A program made the translations under genes and the position numbers. Source: Nocardioides gilvus (GTDB lineage: Bacteria > Actinomycetota > Actinomycetes > Propionibacteriales > Nocardioidaceae). Taken from it: DNA of 64,000 nucleotides. Of the stretch, positions 41,889 through 50,310 are shown in pieces. The notes under the pieces are model-generated. The model was not told the origin of the DNA. It did not search any database and was given only the letters and a program-made list of their open reading frames with translations. How positions within the stretch are numbered: the stretch's first letter is position 1; every line of letters starts with the position of its first letter. The stretch covers positions 186,001-250,000 of the forward strand of contig NZ_QHKY01000001.1 in assembly GCF_003194605.1 (NCBI RefSeq). Direction: 5' to 3'.

Positions 41889-43058
41889 TCACTGGTCGCG
41901 CGGGACGGACAACTCCCACTCCGTCCCCCACGATCCAGTCTGCACCGTCGCTGTTCCACCGATCTCGTCGAGGCGGCCGCAGATCGAGGAGCTGACGCCC
42001 AGGCGTCCCTGGCTCCTGGCCTCTTCGAGACGTCCCGCCGCGATCCCCGGCCCCTCGTCGCGCACCGACACCACGACCCGGTCGCCGTGGTCCTCGAGGA
42101 GCACCCACGCGGGAGCGTCCAGCCCAACATGCAGCCGTACGTTGTCCAGGCAGGCCCCGACGGCGCCCAGGAGGGTGTCGACGACCTCGGTCGGGAGATC
42201 GACCGCGCGACCGGGCGTGGCCACGGTGACCCGTGTGCCGACGGTGCGCTCCAGCGCACCGGCGAGGTCACGTACGAGGAGAGCGGGCTGCCCCTCGTCC
42301 CCGGCACCTCCGGTCACGGCGGAGGTGGACCACGTGTCCTGGGCGTGGATCAGGGCCCGCAGCGCCGACTCCTGCTCTCCGGCCAGCACGCCGAGCTCGG
42401 CCCAGTCACCCGTGCTCTCGGAGCCGCGCCGTTGGACGAGCGCGAGGACCTGGAGCACTCCGTCGTGCACGGCCCGGGCCAACCGGGCGCGTTCGTGCGC
42501 GATCGCCTCCCGCCGTTCGGCGACGGCCCGCTCCGCGGACATCTGTTGCAGGGTCTGGCACATGTAACCGACCACGGCGCCACCGAGCAGAAGCAGGAAG
42601 ATGTTGGAGTAGTTGGTCTGGGTGATGGCCGCCGACCGCACCACGACGTCACTGAGGCTGACCGCAGCACCTGCCACGACACCCCCGCGCCAGTTCCAGT
42701 GGATCGCCCAGGCCAGGACGACACACATCACCCAGAAACCGGGCGTGGTCGCGCGGAAGTTCTCCGACTTCAACCACGGAGTGGTGGCCAGTGCCGCCAT
42801 CGTGACCGCGAGGTCGGCGACGTAGAGCCAGGTCGTGCGCCGAGAGGGGACGCTGTAGAGGATCTGGACGACCACGGTCCAGAGCAGGATCGCCAGCACG
42901 ACGACCAAGGTCCAACCGGGACGACTGAAGTTGTCCCAGCGCCAGATGGTCAGGGCCACGAAGTTGAGGGTGACGACGACCCGCAGGACGGCCAGGGCAG
43001 CGTAGAGCCGGTCCTCGACCGCCAGCCTGGCTGCGGGTCCAGGACCTTGGGCCACCAC
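41889..43058 (-). CDS. Membrane sensor histidine kinase (HisKA_3/NarX-like)
   Basis: A 389-residue kinase with about five to six transmembrane helices in the first 160 residues (MASE-like sensor with no large extracellular loop), a dimerisation helix with phosphoacceptor His198 in RARLARAVHDGVLQVL, and an HATPase domain whose N box reads ACLDNVRLHVG and G1 box VRDEGPGIA, ending GTEWELSVPRDQ. The frame stays open far upstream across the acyltransferase gene, but that part is a shadow. GTG codons at 43058/43055, right after the acyltransferase stop, are the likely start. Confidence 0.85.
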   Translation of the reverse strand: MVAQGPGPAARLAVEDRLYAALAVLRVVVTLNFVALTIWRWDNFSRPGWTLVVVLAILLWTVVVQILYSVPSRRTTWLYVADLAVTMAALATTPWLKSENFRATTPGFWVMCVVLAWAIHWNWRGGVVAGAAVSLSDVVVRSAAITQTNYSNIFLLLLGGAVVGYMCQTLQQMSAERAVAERREAIAHERARLARAVHDGVLQVLALVQRRGSESTGDWAELGVLAGEQESALRALIHAQDTWSTSAVTGGAGDEGQPALLVRDLAGALERTVGTRVTVATPGRAVDLPTEVVDTLLGAVGACLDNVRLHVGLDAPAWVLLEDHGDRVVVSVRDEGPGIAAGRLEEARSQGRLGVSSSICGRLDEIGGTATVQTGSWGTEWELSVPRDQ

Positions 43059-43066
43059 CCGGTCGC

Positions 43067-43840
43067 TCAGGACACTCTCTCGTCCGGACCGGAGCTGAGG
43101 AGTTCCTCGTCCAGCGCCGCACGCTCGGCAGCTGCTGCCGCTGCCTTGGCCGCGGCCTGCGCCTTCTTGGTCTCCTCCTTGGCCTTCGTGGCGTACATGT
43201 CCACGTACTCCTGCCCGGAGAGCCGCATGATCTCGTACATGATCTCGTCGGTCACCGAACGCAGGATGTACCGGTCGTTCTCGAGGCCCTGGTAGCGGGA
43301 GAAGTCGAGAGGAGCACCGAAGCGCACTGACGGTCGGGTGAGTGCGCCGAAGGTCTTGCCGGGAGGCGCCACGACGTCGGTGCCCACGACGGCGACCGGG
43401 ATCACCGGCACACCGGTGGTCAGGGCCAGGCGGGCGACACCGGTCTTGCCCCGGTAGAGCTTGCCATCGTGGGAGCGGGTGCCCTCGGGGAAGATCCCGA
43501 AGAGGTCCCCCTCGGACAGGATCTTGCTCGCCGAGCGCATCGCGCCGGCCGCTGCGCTGCCACTGGCCCGGTCGATCGGCACCTGGCCGACGCCGGAGAA
43601 GAACATCTTCTGGAAGAAGCCCTTGATGCCCGGAGAGGTGAAGTACTCCGCCTTGGCCACGAAGGTCACCCGGCGCTGCAGGGTGAGCGGCATGAACAAC
43701 CAGTCCGCGTAGGAGAGGTGGTTGCAGGCGAGGATCGCCGCCCCCTCTTCCGGGACATGGTGCAGGCCCGATGACTGGGGACGGAAGATGACCCGGAGGA
43801 AGGGCCCGAGGGCGATCCACTTGAGGAACCAATAGAACAC
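43067..43840 (-). CDS. 1-acylglycerol-3-phosphate O-acyltransferase (PlsC family)
   Basis: Membrane-bound acyltransferase that makes phosphatidic acid from lysophosphatidic acid. The 257 residues have a short N-terminal hydrophobic segment, the catalytic NHLSYAD (H-X4-D) near 40, FVAKAEYF, the substrate motif FPEGTRS near 117, and VPVIPVAVVGT. The last 40 residues are an Ala/Lys-rich helix. The position corresponds to Rv2182c. It heads the kinase/flavin reductase/response regulator operon with an 8-bp spacing. GTG start with a leaderless -10. Confidence 0.9.
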   Translation of the reverse strand: MFYWFLKWIALGPFLRVIFRPQSSGLHHVPEEGAAILACNHLSYADWLFMPLTLQRRVTFVAKAEYFTSPGIKGFFQKMFFSGVGQVPIDRASGSAAAGAMRSASKILSEGDLFGIFPEGTRSHDGKLYRGKTGVARLALTTGVPVIPVAVVGTDVVAPPGKTFGALTRPSVRFGAPLDFSRYQGLENDRYILRSVTDEIMYEIMRLSGQEYVDMYATKAKEETKKAQAAAKAAAAAAERAALDEELLSSGPDERVS

Positions 43841-43846
43841 CAGCCG

Positions 43847-43852
43847 AGCCTA
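43847..43852 (-). promoter_or_regulatory. Candidate -10 for a leaderless acyltransferase mRNA
   Basis: TAGGCT ends 6 nt before the GTG at 43840. Confidence 0.55.
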
Positions 43853-43955
43853 GCCGTTCCCCCGCTGTATCGCGCCTCACTGATCGATGGCGAAGACACG
43901 GCAACCCTCGTCAACACCTGCCCGGACGTGGGCCACTGCGGCACAATGGACAACC

Positions 43956-44750
43956 ATGAGCCTCCATCCACTCGCCGCGCCCTTGAGCGTCCCTGCCCGT
44001 CCGGAAGCGACCGGCGGTCGCCGGGTCGGCGTGCTGCTGAGCCACGGCTTCACCGGTTCACCTGCCTCGATGCGTTCCTGGGGCGAGGCGCTGGCGGAGC
44101 GCGGCTACGCCGTGGAGGTTCCGAGGCTTCCCGGCCACGGCACGACGTGGCAGGAGCTGAACACCAGGCGCTGGAGTGACTGGTACGCCGAGATCACCCG
44201 GACCTTCGAGAAGCTCGAGGCGGAGAACGACCTCGTCGTCGTCGCAGGACTCTCCATGGGGGGTGGGCTGGTGCTGCGTCTGGCCGCCGATCTGGGCGAC
44301 CGCGTCGCCGGCCTGGTGCTGGTCAACCCGGCGGTGGCCACGAAGCGCAAGGACGTGCTGGCCCTGCCCGTGCTGAAGTGGGTGCTCGGGTCGATGCCCG
44401 GCATCGTCAATGACATCAAGAAGCCCGGCGTCGACGAGCACGGCTACCACCGGACTCCGCTCAAGGCTGCGCACTCGATGATGCAGGGGTGGAAGGAGGT
44501 CCGGGAGGTGCTGCCGCAGGTCACCTCCCCGATCCTCTTCATGAAGTCCGCGACCGACCACGTCGTCGACCCGTCGTCCCTGGCGGCCATCCGCGCGGGA
44601 GTCTCCTCCCGGGAGTTCGTGGAGCTCTCGCTGCCCCAGAGCTACCACGTGGCCACCATCGACAACGACGCCGAGATGATCGTCGCCGAGAGCGTGGCGT
44701 TCATCGAGCGCGTCACCGCTGGCGTCGACACGGGTGGTCCACTCAGGTGA
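43956..44750 (+). CDS. Alpha/beta hydrolase (carboxylesterase / monoacylglycerol lipase type)
   Basis: A 264-residue cytosolic hydrolase with the oxyanion segment LLSHGFTGSPASM, nucleophile Ser in AGLSMGGGLVLRLA, acid Asp in KSATDHVVDP and a His near the end in LPQSYHVATID. It resembles the small bacterial carboxylesterase/MGL family that acts on short acyl glycerides, which fits its divergent neighbour, an acyltransferase. ATG at 43956; no clear ribosome binding site, and CACAAT 8 nt upstream may be a -10. Confidence 0.88.
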   Translation: MSLHPLAAPLSVPARPEATGGRRVGVLLSHGFTGSPASMRSWGEALAERGYAVEVPRLPGHGTTWQELNTRRWSDWYAEITRTFEKLEAENDLVVVAGLSMGGGLVLRLAADLGDRVAGLVLVNPAVATKRKDVLALPVLKWVLGSMPGIVNDIKKPGVDEHGYHRTPLKAAHSMMQGWKEVREVLPQVTSPILFMKSATDHVVDPSSLAAIRAGVSSREFVELSLPQSYHVATIDNDAEMIVAESVAFIERVTAGVDTGGPLR

Positions 44751-45193
44751 CGTACCGGGACGAGGACGCCTTGTGGCGGTCCATCGTCGAGAACTACGGC
44801 GACCGGGCGGAGCTCGACGACGAGCTCGACCCGGGACCGCAGACCGCGCGCGCAGAGTCCGCCGCAGGGACGAGCGAACCGTACGAGGCCGTCGACGCGG
44901 GCGCCGAGGTCGCGGGTCCGGAGCCGCCGGAGGAGTCGGGCACCGACGACGAGGCACGGTTCGTCCCGCCCGTGCCACCCCCGCTGCCCAGCACCACCCG
45001 CCCGCGGCGGGCAGCCTGGCTCGGCGTGATCGGTGCCCCGATCCTCTTCCTGCTGACCGCGTTCACCGGCGGCGCACTGGGCGGCACGATCGCGCTCGCG
45101 TTGATCGGCGTCTTCGTCGGCTCTCTGGTCTACCTGGTCTTCACCATGCCCCAGGAGCCACGAGATCCTTGGGACAACGGCGCCCGGGTCTGA
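44747..45193 (+). CDS. Small membrane protein, acidic N-terminus, two helices
   Basis: A 148-residue protein with an acidic, low-complexity cytoplasmic half (residues 1-80, ending in PPVPPPLPSTTRP), two closely spaced hydrophobic helices at about 87-106 and 108-130, and a short C-terminus MPQEPRDPWDNGARV. The PWDDGAxV-like ending and this layout are common in an uncharacterised actinobacterial family. It overlaps the esterase as GTGA and converges with the ROK kinase 3 bp away. Confidence 0.8.
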   Translation: MTYRDEDALWRSIVENYGDRAELDDELDPGPQTARAESAAGTSEPYEAVDAGAEVAGPEPPEESGTDDEARFVPPVPPPLPSTTRPRRAAWLGVIGAPILFLLTAFTGGALGGTIALALIGVFVGSLVYLVFTMPQEPRDPWDNGARV

Positions 45194-45196
45194 GAC

Positions 45197-46120
45197 TCAA
45201 CCGCACTGTCGTCGGGCCTGGACGACGGCACCGATCATGCCCGCCTCCGGCCCGCAGGCCGCAACCAGCACGTCGGGAACCGTACGCCACGCAGCCCCCA
45301 CCAGTCCTTCCACCAGTGCGCCGCGGGCCGGTGCGAGCAGCAACTCCCCCGCTGCCGAGACGCCTCCACCGACCACGATGCAGTCCGGATCGAACGCCGC
45401 CACCAGACCGGCCAGTCCCAGCCCGAGGGCGCGCCCCACGACACCGAAGGCGTTGAGGGCAGCGGGATCACCGGCGAGGGCCGCGTCGGTGATCCCCGGA
45501 CCTGTCAAGGTGTCCGAGCCGGCCGTCCCGGTTGCTCGGCGGATCTCACGGACCAGGGCTCCGCCCGAGGCGTACTGCTCCCAGCAACCCTGCAACCCGC
45601 ACTGGCACGGATGGCCGCCCGGGACGAAGCGCATGTGGCCAAATTCGCCGGCCATGCCACCACTGCCCCGGACGACTCGTCCCCCCACCATGAGAGCTCC
45701 ACCGATGCCGGTGCCGACGGTCACCAGCAGCGCCGAGTCCCGCCCTCGGGCAGCGCCGTGGGCCACCTCGGCCTCGAGCGCACAGGTCGCGTCGTTGGCC
45801 AGACCGACCGGCACCTGGAGCCGGGCGGCCAACCGCCTCCGTACGTCGTCCTCGCGCCACGGCAGGTGTGGAGCGAAGCGGACGCGTTCCCCGGCGGCGT
45901 CCACGAAGCCGGCGGCCGCGAGACCGACGCCGACCAACGGGGCACCCGCGGCAGCGGCGAGCGCAGCTTCGACGATCGTCGACTCCAACTCCTCGACAGA
46001 GCCGTCACGGGGCCCCGCGGGTCGCTGCACGGTGCCGCCGACGCCCCCGTGCGGGTCCACCGAGCCGGCCAGAATCTTGGTGCCTCCGATGTCGACCCCG
46101 ACCCAGACCGGGTCACTCAC
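45197..46120 (-). CDS. ROK-family sugar kinase (probable glucokinase)
   Basis: A 307-residue ROK protein with phosphate-binding VGVDIGGTKILAGSVD at the N-terminus, LANDATCALEAE, TVGTGIGGALMVGGRV, AGEFGHMRF and the ROK zinc motif CQCGLQGCWEQYAS with all cysteines present. It lacks the N-terminal winged helix of ROK repressors, so it is an enzyme; glucose is the most usual substrate. GTG start overlaps the upstream gene by 4 bp, last in the ArsA-like operon. Confidence 0.9.
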   Translation of the reverse strand: MSDPVWVGVDIGGTKILAGSVDPHGGVGGTVQRPAGPRDGSVEELESTIVEAALAAAAGAPLVGVGLAAAGFVDAAGERVRFAPHLPWREDDVRRRLAARLQVPVGLANDATCALEAEVAHGAARGRDSALLVTVGTGIGGALMVGGRVVRGSGGMAGEFGHMRFVPGGHPCQCGLQGCWEQYASGGALVREIRRATGTAGSDTLTGPGITDAALAGDPAALNAFGVVGRALGLGLAGLVAAFDPDCIVVGGGVSAAGELLLAPARGALVEGLVGAAWRTVPDVLVAACGPEAGMIGAVVQARRQCG

Positions 46121-46605
46121 GTGGCCGGATCCGGATCGTCGATGTCGATGTGTTGGATCCTCGACTGCTGGGCCGGTGAGCTGCGTGGTCCCGGTTGCGG
46201 AGCGGACTGCTGCGACGAGGCCCCCTGCTCCGGCACGACCGTCGCCAGGAGGGCTGCCGAAGCCTTGACCAGCGACGAGGCTGCCGAGACCAGATGTGCC
46301 TTGACCTCGGGGCTGAGCTCGCGCACGGCGTGAACCGTGCGGCACAGCGGGCACCACGTGCACTCCGCGGCCCCGGTGGCGAGGTGTTCCTCGAAGCCGT
46401 CGGTCATCGCCTGCACACCGTCGAGGGCCTGACGTGCCACGTCCTCGACCCCGTGGTGCACCTCTGCTCCCTGCTGCCCGGCCCATCCGGCAAAGCTGCC
46501 GAGGAGCCGCAGCGCCTCCTCACCCAGGGAACCGACGTGCGGGTGTTCCCGCGTACTTTCGTCCGGGTCGTGCTGGTCCGGGTCCTGCTCGTCGTCCGTG
46601 CTCAT
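46117..46605 (-). CDS. Conserved actinobacterial protein with CxxC-like motif (DUF5304-like)
   Basis: A 162-residue acidic protein. The Asp-rich N-terminus is followed by a helix (LGEEALRLLGSFAGWAGQQGAEVHHG), then ECTWCPLCRTVHAVRELSPEVKAHLVSAASSLVKASAALL with a Cys-x2-Cys-x2-Cys cluster and His, and a Gln/Ser/Pro-rich tail ending in DIDDPDPAT. It resembles the short proteins encoded beside ArsA-like ATPases in Streptomyces and mycobacteria; no function is known. Overlaps both neighbours by 4 bp. The Cys cluster may bind a metal (inference). Confidence 0.75.
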   Translation of the reverse strand: MSTDDEQDPDQHDPDESTREHPHVGSLGEEALRLLGSFAGWAGQQGAEVHHGVEDVARQALDGVQAMTDGFEEHLATGAAECTWCPLCRTVHAVRELSPEVKAHLVSAASSLVKASAALLATVVPEQGASSQQSAPQPGPRSSPAQQSRIQHIDIDDPDPAT

Positions 46606-47771
46606 GGCGCCTCCTCCCCGAAAGTCACACGCAAGGTCCCGTCCACGACCTGTGCGCCCCTCACCGTCATCCGCGCCAGGACAGCCGGGAGGGTGAGCAC
46701 GCGACGATACGACCCGTGGGACACCACGAGATCGTCCGCACTCCTGGCGAGATCGACCTCGGCCCGATCGGCCTGCGGAAGCGCCAGGGTGAGCACCGCG
46801 CCACCCTCCACGGTCGTCACCGAGAAGGCGGGCGCCAGGGTCGACCGCGCGAACGGATCGTCATCGCCGTAGAGCCGCTCGGCAACATCGCGCAGCTCGT
46901 CGAGCCCGAGCGGCTCACGCTCGCGGTAGGGCGAGGTCCAGAGGCTCAGTTGTCCGAAGGAGTCGCGGACCTCGGCCATGACCTCGCTCTGCGCGACCGC
47001 CCAACCCCGGCGCCACTCATCGGCGCCCTCGAGGGGGAAGAGGCGGTTGGCGACGACCCCGTCCACCGTGTAGCCGTACAGGGAGAGCGAGGTCCACGAC
47101 CGGCGTGCCTCGGCCAGGACCATCCGTTCAGGGGTCAGCACGATGCGCACGCTGGCGTCGGGACCGCTCAGCAGTTGCTGCACCTCGGCGAGTTCACCGT
47201 GGAGCCGCTCGACCGCGTCGAAGACCGCGTCCTGGGGCATCGGCACCCCCGCCGCCTTCGAGAGCACGGGACGCAGGGCGCGCATGACGCGGCGCTCCGC
47301 CGGGAAGAGGCGGCGCATGTACCAGTTGAGCGCCTCCGGCAACGCCAGCAGGCGCAACGTCTCCGCAGTCGGCGCACAGTCGACGACGACGACGTCCCAC
47401 CGGCCACTCAACGCCTGGACGCGCAGCTCCAGGAGGGCCAGCACCTCCTCGGCCCCGGGCAGGACCGTGAGCTCCTCGGCCGCCACGGGGTCGACGCCGA
47501 CGACGTCGAGGACGTCACGCAAGTAGCCCTGGATCTCCGTCCACGAGCGTTCGAACTGGCGTTGGGCGTCGACCTGCTGCACGAAGAGCGAGGGCGCCAC
47601 CTCCTGCGGCTCACCCTGGACGACGGCTCCGAAGGCATCACCCAACGAGTGGGCGGTGTCGGTCGAGATGACGAGGGTCCGCAAGCCTCGAGAGGCGGCG
47701 AGAGCCGCGGTCCCGGCGGCGACGGTCGACTTGCCCACGCCGCCCTTGCCGGTGAAGAGGAGGAGTCTCAC
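46602..47771 (-). CDS. ArsA/GET3-family ATPase
   Basis: A 389-residue P-loop ATPase with deviant Walker A FTGKGGVGKST (6-16), switch I STDTAHSLGDAFG, Walker B VVVDCAPTAETLRLL and a C-terminal alpha-crystallin-like domain. No arsenite-binding cysteine triad or arsB is nearby, so an arsenic pump role is unlikely. In actinobacteria these proteins occur in conserved housekeeping clusters (Rv2184c position), and a chaperone or tail-anchoring role is only inferred from GET3. One operon with the acidic protein and ROK kinase. Confidence 0.9.
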   Translation of the reverse strand: MRLLLFTGKGGVGKSTVAAGTAALAASRGLRTLVISTDTAHSLGDAFGAVVQGEPQEVAPSLFVQQVDAQRQFERSWTEIQGYLRDVLDVVGVDPVAAEELTVLPGAEEVLALLELRVQALSGRWDVVVVDCAPTAETLRLLALPEALNWYMRRLFPAERRVMRALRPVLSKAAGVPMPQDAVFDAVERLHGELAEVQQLLSGPDASVRIVLTPERMVLAEARRSWTSLSLYGYTVDGVVANRLFPLEGADEWRRGWAVAQSEVMAEVRDSFGQLSLWTSPYREREPLGLDELRDVAERLYGDDDPFARSTLAPAFSVTTVEGGAVLTLALPQADRAEVDLARSADDLVVSHGSYRRVLTLPAVLARMTVRGAQVVDGTLRVTFGEEAP

Positions 47772-47790
47772 GTCGTCGCCCGTGGGGAGA

Positions 47791-48228
47791 TCAGAGCGAC
47801 TCGACGCGCTTCTTCAGGCCCTTGAGGGCAGTGTCGATCAAGATCTTCTCGCCCTTGCGCTTGAGCATGCCGATCAGTGGGATCGACACGTCGAGAGCCA
47901 GGCGGTAGGTCACCTGGGTCGTGCCGTCACCGCGCTCCTCGAGGATGTACGCACCGTCGAGGGCCTTGAGCATCTTGCCCTCCGCCAGGGTCCAGGTGAC
48001 CGCGCGGTCACCGTCCCAGTCGTAGACGAGCGTGTACTCGTCCTTGATCGGCGAGACGTCGAGGGCGAAGAAGACCGCACGGGCTCGGCCGCCGGTCCCG
48101 GCCTCCGTCACCTCGGCCGTACGCACCCCGGTCGCCCACACGGGGTACGACTCGAAGTCGGCGATCACTTCCATCACCGCCGAGGCAGGCGCGCTGATGA
48201 CGATCGAGGACGTGGTCTGCTCGGCCAT
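47791..48228 (-). CDS. SRPBCC (START-like/polyketide cyclase) protein
   Basis: A 145-residue helix-grip protein with SSIVISAPASAVMEVIADFESYPVWATGVRTAEV at the N-terminus, a beta-rich middle and a long C-terminal helix (LIGMLKRKGEKILIDTALKGLKKRVESL). Such proteins bind hydrophobic ligands in a cavity. It corresponds by position to Rv2185c. ATG at 48228 has GGAGAAGAG directly upstream; an upstream TTG is less likely. It lies 19 bp before the ArsA-like gene. Confidence 0.9.
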   Translation of the reverse strand: MAEQTTSSIVISAPASAVMEVIADFESYPVWATGVRTAEVTEAGTGGRARAVFFALDVSPIKDEYTLVYDWDGDRAVTWTLAEGKMLKALDGAYILEERGDGTTQVTYRLALDVSIPLIGMLKRKGEKILIDTALKGLKKRVESL

Positions 48229-48363
48229 CTCTTCTCCGCTCAATCACCCGCGAGGCAGTGCCCGGCACGGGGGTCAGGTGTGTTCGTGGAGACTACCGGA
48301 TCACGCGTGCGGCGAGGGCGCCGGTAACCTGTGGGTAACAACGGACCACGGAGGACCTCTGAA

Positions 48364-50154
48364 ATGCGTGAGTACGCCTCACCCCTGACCATCGACATCC
48401 CCCAGACAGGGAACCTGACCGACGACGTGGTCAGGAACGCCCAAGAGGCACCCGATGCCGTGGTCTTCCGACGCAACACCGGCAGCGAGTGGATCGACGT
48501 CACCGCGGCCGAGTTCCTGGCCCAGGTCCAGGGCGTCGCCAAGGGTCTGATCGCGCACGGCATCGAGGTCGGCGACCGGGTGGCGCTGATCTCCAAGACG
48601 CGCTACGAGTGGACCCTCTTCGACTACGCGATCTGGTTCGTGGGCGCGGTGACGGTCCCCGTCTACGAGACCTCGTCCACCGAACAGGTCCAGCACATCC
48701 TCGATGACTCCGGCACCCGTGCGGTGATCCTGGAGACGCCTGCCCACCAGGCCCGCGTCGACGAGGTGCGCTCCACCCTCACCGAGCTGCGCCACGTCTG
48801 GTCGATCGAGGGCGACGCAGTTGCCACGTTGACCGCCGCGGGCGTCGACGTCGCCGACGACCTGCTGGAGGAGCGTCGTACGACCGCCACACCGCTCGAC
48901 CTCGCCACCCTGATCTACACCTCGGGCACCACCGGTGTGCCCAAGGGCTGCATGAACACCCACGGCAACTTCATGTACGAGTTGGGCGTCGCCGTCGAGG
49001 CCGAGCTCGAGGAGCTCTTCGCCGAGGGCGCTTCCACCCTGCTCTTCCTGCCGCTCGCCCACGTCTTCGCACGCATCATCCAGATCGGTGCGGTCAAGGC
49101 TCGCGCGACCCTCGGCCACAGCGCCGACATCAAGAACCTGGTCGAGGACCTCGGCGTCTTCAGGCCCACCTTCATCCTGGCGGTTCCCCGGGTCTTCGAG
49201 AAGGTCTTCAACTCGGCCTCCCAGAAGGCGGCGTCGGAGGGCAAGGGCAAGATCTTCAACCGGGCCGCCGACGTGGCCATCGCCTGGTCCCGCGCCCAGG
49301 ACAAGGGCCGTCCGGGTGTCGCGCTCTCGCTGCAGCACGCACTCTTCTCCAAGTTGGTCTACGGCAAGCTGCGCATGGCCCTGGGCGGCCGCTGCGAGTA
49401 CGCCGTCTCCGGTGGCGCACCGTTGGGTGAGCGCCTCGGCCACTTCTACCGCGGCATTGGCCTCGTCGTGCTCGAGGGCTACGGCCTGACCGAGACCACC
49501 GCGGCCCTGACCGTGAACACCCCCCGCGCCAACAAGATCGGCACCGTCGGTCGACCCTTCGAAGGCACCACGGTGCGTGTCGCCGACGACGGCGAACTGC
49601 TCTTCAAGGGTGGACAGGTCTTCGCCGGGTACTGGAACAACGAGAAGGCCACGGCCGAGGCCGTCGACCGCGACGGTTGGTTCCACACCGGAGACGTCGG
49701 CGAGATCGACGACGAGGGCTTCGTCCGGATCACCGGTCGCAAGAAGGAGATCCTGGTGACGGCTGGCGGCAAGAACGTCGCCCCTGCCGTCCTCGAGGAC
49801 CGCCTGCGCTCCCACCTGCTGATCGACCAGTGCATCGTGGTCGGGGACGGTCAGCCCTTCATCGGTGCACTGATCACCCTGGACCCGGAGACCATGCCCA
49901 CGTGGGCCGAGAACAACAACAAGAGCGGCACCATCGCCGAGTTGATGTTCGACGCCGACCTGAAGGCCGAGATCGACCGTGCCGTGGAGGAGGCCAACAA
50001 GGCCGTCTCGCGAGCAGAGTCGATCCGCAAGTACACGATCCTCCCGGCTTCGTGGACCGAGGAGGGTGGTCAGTTGACTCCCAGCCTCAAGTTGCGACGC
50101 AACGTCGTGATGCGTGACTTCCGCGACGACGTCGAGGCGCTCTACCTTCCTTGA
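48364..50154 (+). CDS. Long-chain fatty-acid--CoA ligase (FadD15 type)
   Basis: Adenylate-forming enzyme that activates fatty acids as acyl-CoA. The 596 residues have the AMP motif TLIYTSGTTGVPKGCMNTHGN near 180, LPLAHVFARI, VSGGAPLGERLGHFYRGIGLVVLEGYGLTET near 355, GWFHTGDVGEIDDEGFVRITGRKKEILVTAGGKNV, and a C-terminal lid. It is the FadD15 subtype by the PLAHVFAR and NxxxP.. regions and by position. ATG at 48364 with a GGAGG 10 nt upstream. Confidence 0.94.
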   Translation: MREYASPLTIDIPQTGNLTDDVVRNAQEAPDAVVFRRNTGSEWIDVTAAEFLAQVQGVAKGLIAHGIEVGDRVALISKTRYEWTLFDYAIWFVGAVTVPVYETSSTEQVQHILDDSGTRAVILETPAHQARVDEVRSTLTELRHVWSIEGDAVATLTAAGVDVADDLLEERRTTATPLDLATLIYTSGTTGVPKGCMNTHGNFMYELGVAVEAELEELFAEGASTLLFLPLAHVFARIIQIGAVKARATLGHSADIKNLVEDLGVFRPTFILAVPRVFEKVFNSASQKAASEGKGKIFNRAADVAIAWSRAQDKGRPGVALSLQHALFSKLVYGKLRMALGGRCEYAVSGGAPLGERLGHFYRGIGLVVLEGYGLTETTAALTVNTPRANKIGTVGRPFEGTTVRVADDGELLFKGGQVFAGYWNNEKATAEAVDRDGWFHTGDVGEIDDEGFVRITGRKKEILVTAGGKNVAPAVLEDRLRSHLLIDQCIVVGDGQPFIGALITLDPETMPTWAENNNKSGTIAELMFDADLKAEIDRAVEEANKAVSRAESIRKYTILPASWTEEGGQLTPSLKLRRNVVMRDFRDDVEALYLP

Positions 50155-50262
50155 GCAAAACGCGAACAAGACCCGGTACAGACCACTAGCGTTCGATCTG
50201 AAGTTCCTGTCACACCAGCCCCATGACTTGGGCAGGGTGGCAGCGAACTGAAGAACCCGGCG

Positions 50263-50298
50263 CTCGGTCCAAGGTGGATCGATCCGCCTTGGACCGAG
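50263..50298 (+). promoter_or_regulatory. 36-bp palindrome in the cpaB leader
   Basis: Arms CTCGGTCCAAGG (50263-50274) and CCTTGGACCGAG (50287-50298) are perfect, and the centre GGATCGATCC is itself palindromic, so only one pair mismatches. It ends 12 nt before the cpaB ATG and its last bases touch the GAGAGGG ribosome binding region. It could be an operator for a dimeric regulator or an RNA hairpin limiting translation. The remaining 50155-50262 shows nothing clear. Confidence 0.75.
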
Positions 50299-50310
50299 AG
50301 GGTCGAAACA

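Noticed and set aside
41889..43904. The histidine kinase read as a 671-residue fusion
   Set aside because: The upstream 280 residues are the acyltransferase gene read in another frame and resemble no protein. The kinase begins at GTG near 43058.
46602..47771. Arsenic resistance ATPase
   Set aside because: No arsB, arsR or arsC neighbours and no cysteine triad for arsenite were seen.
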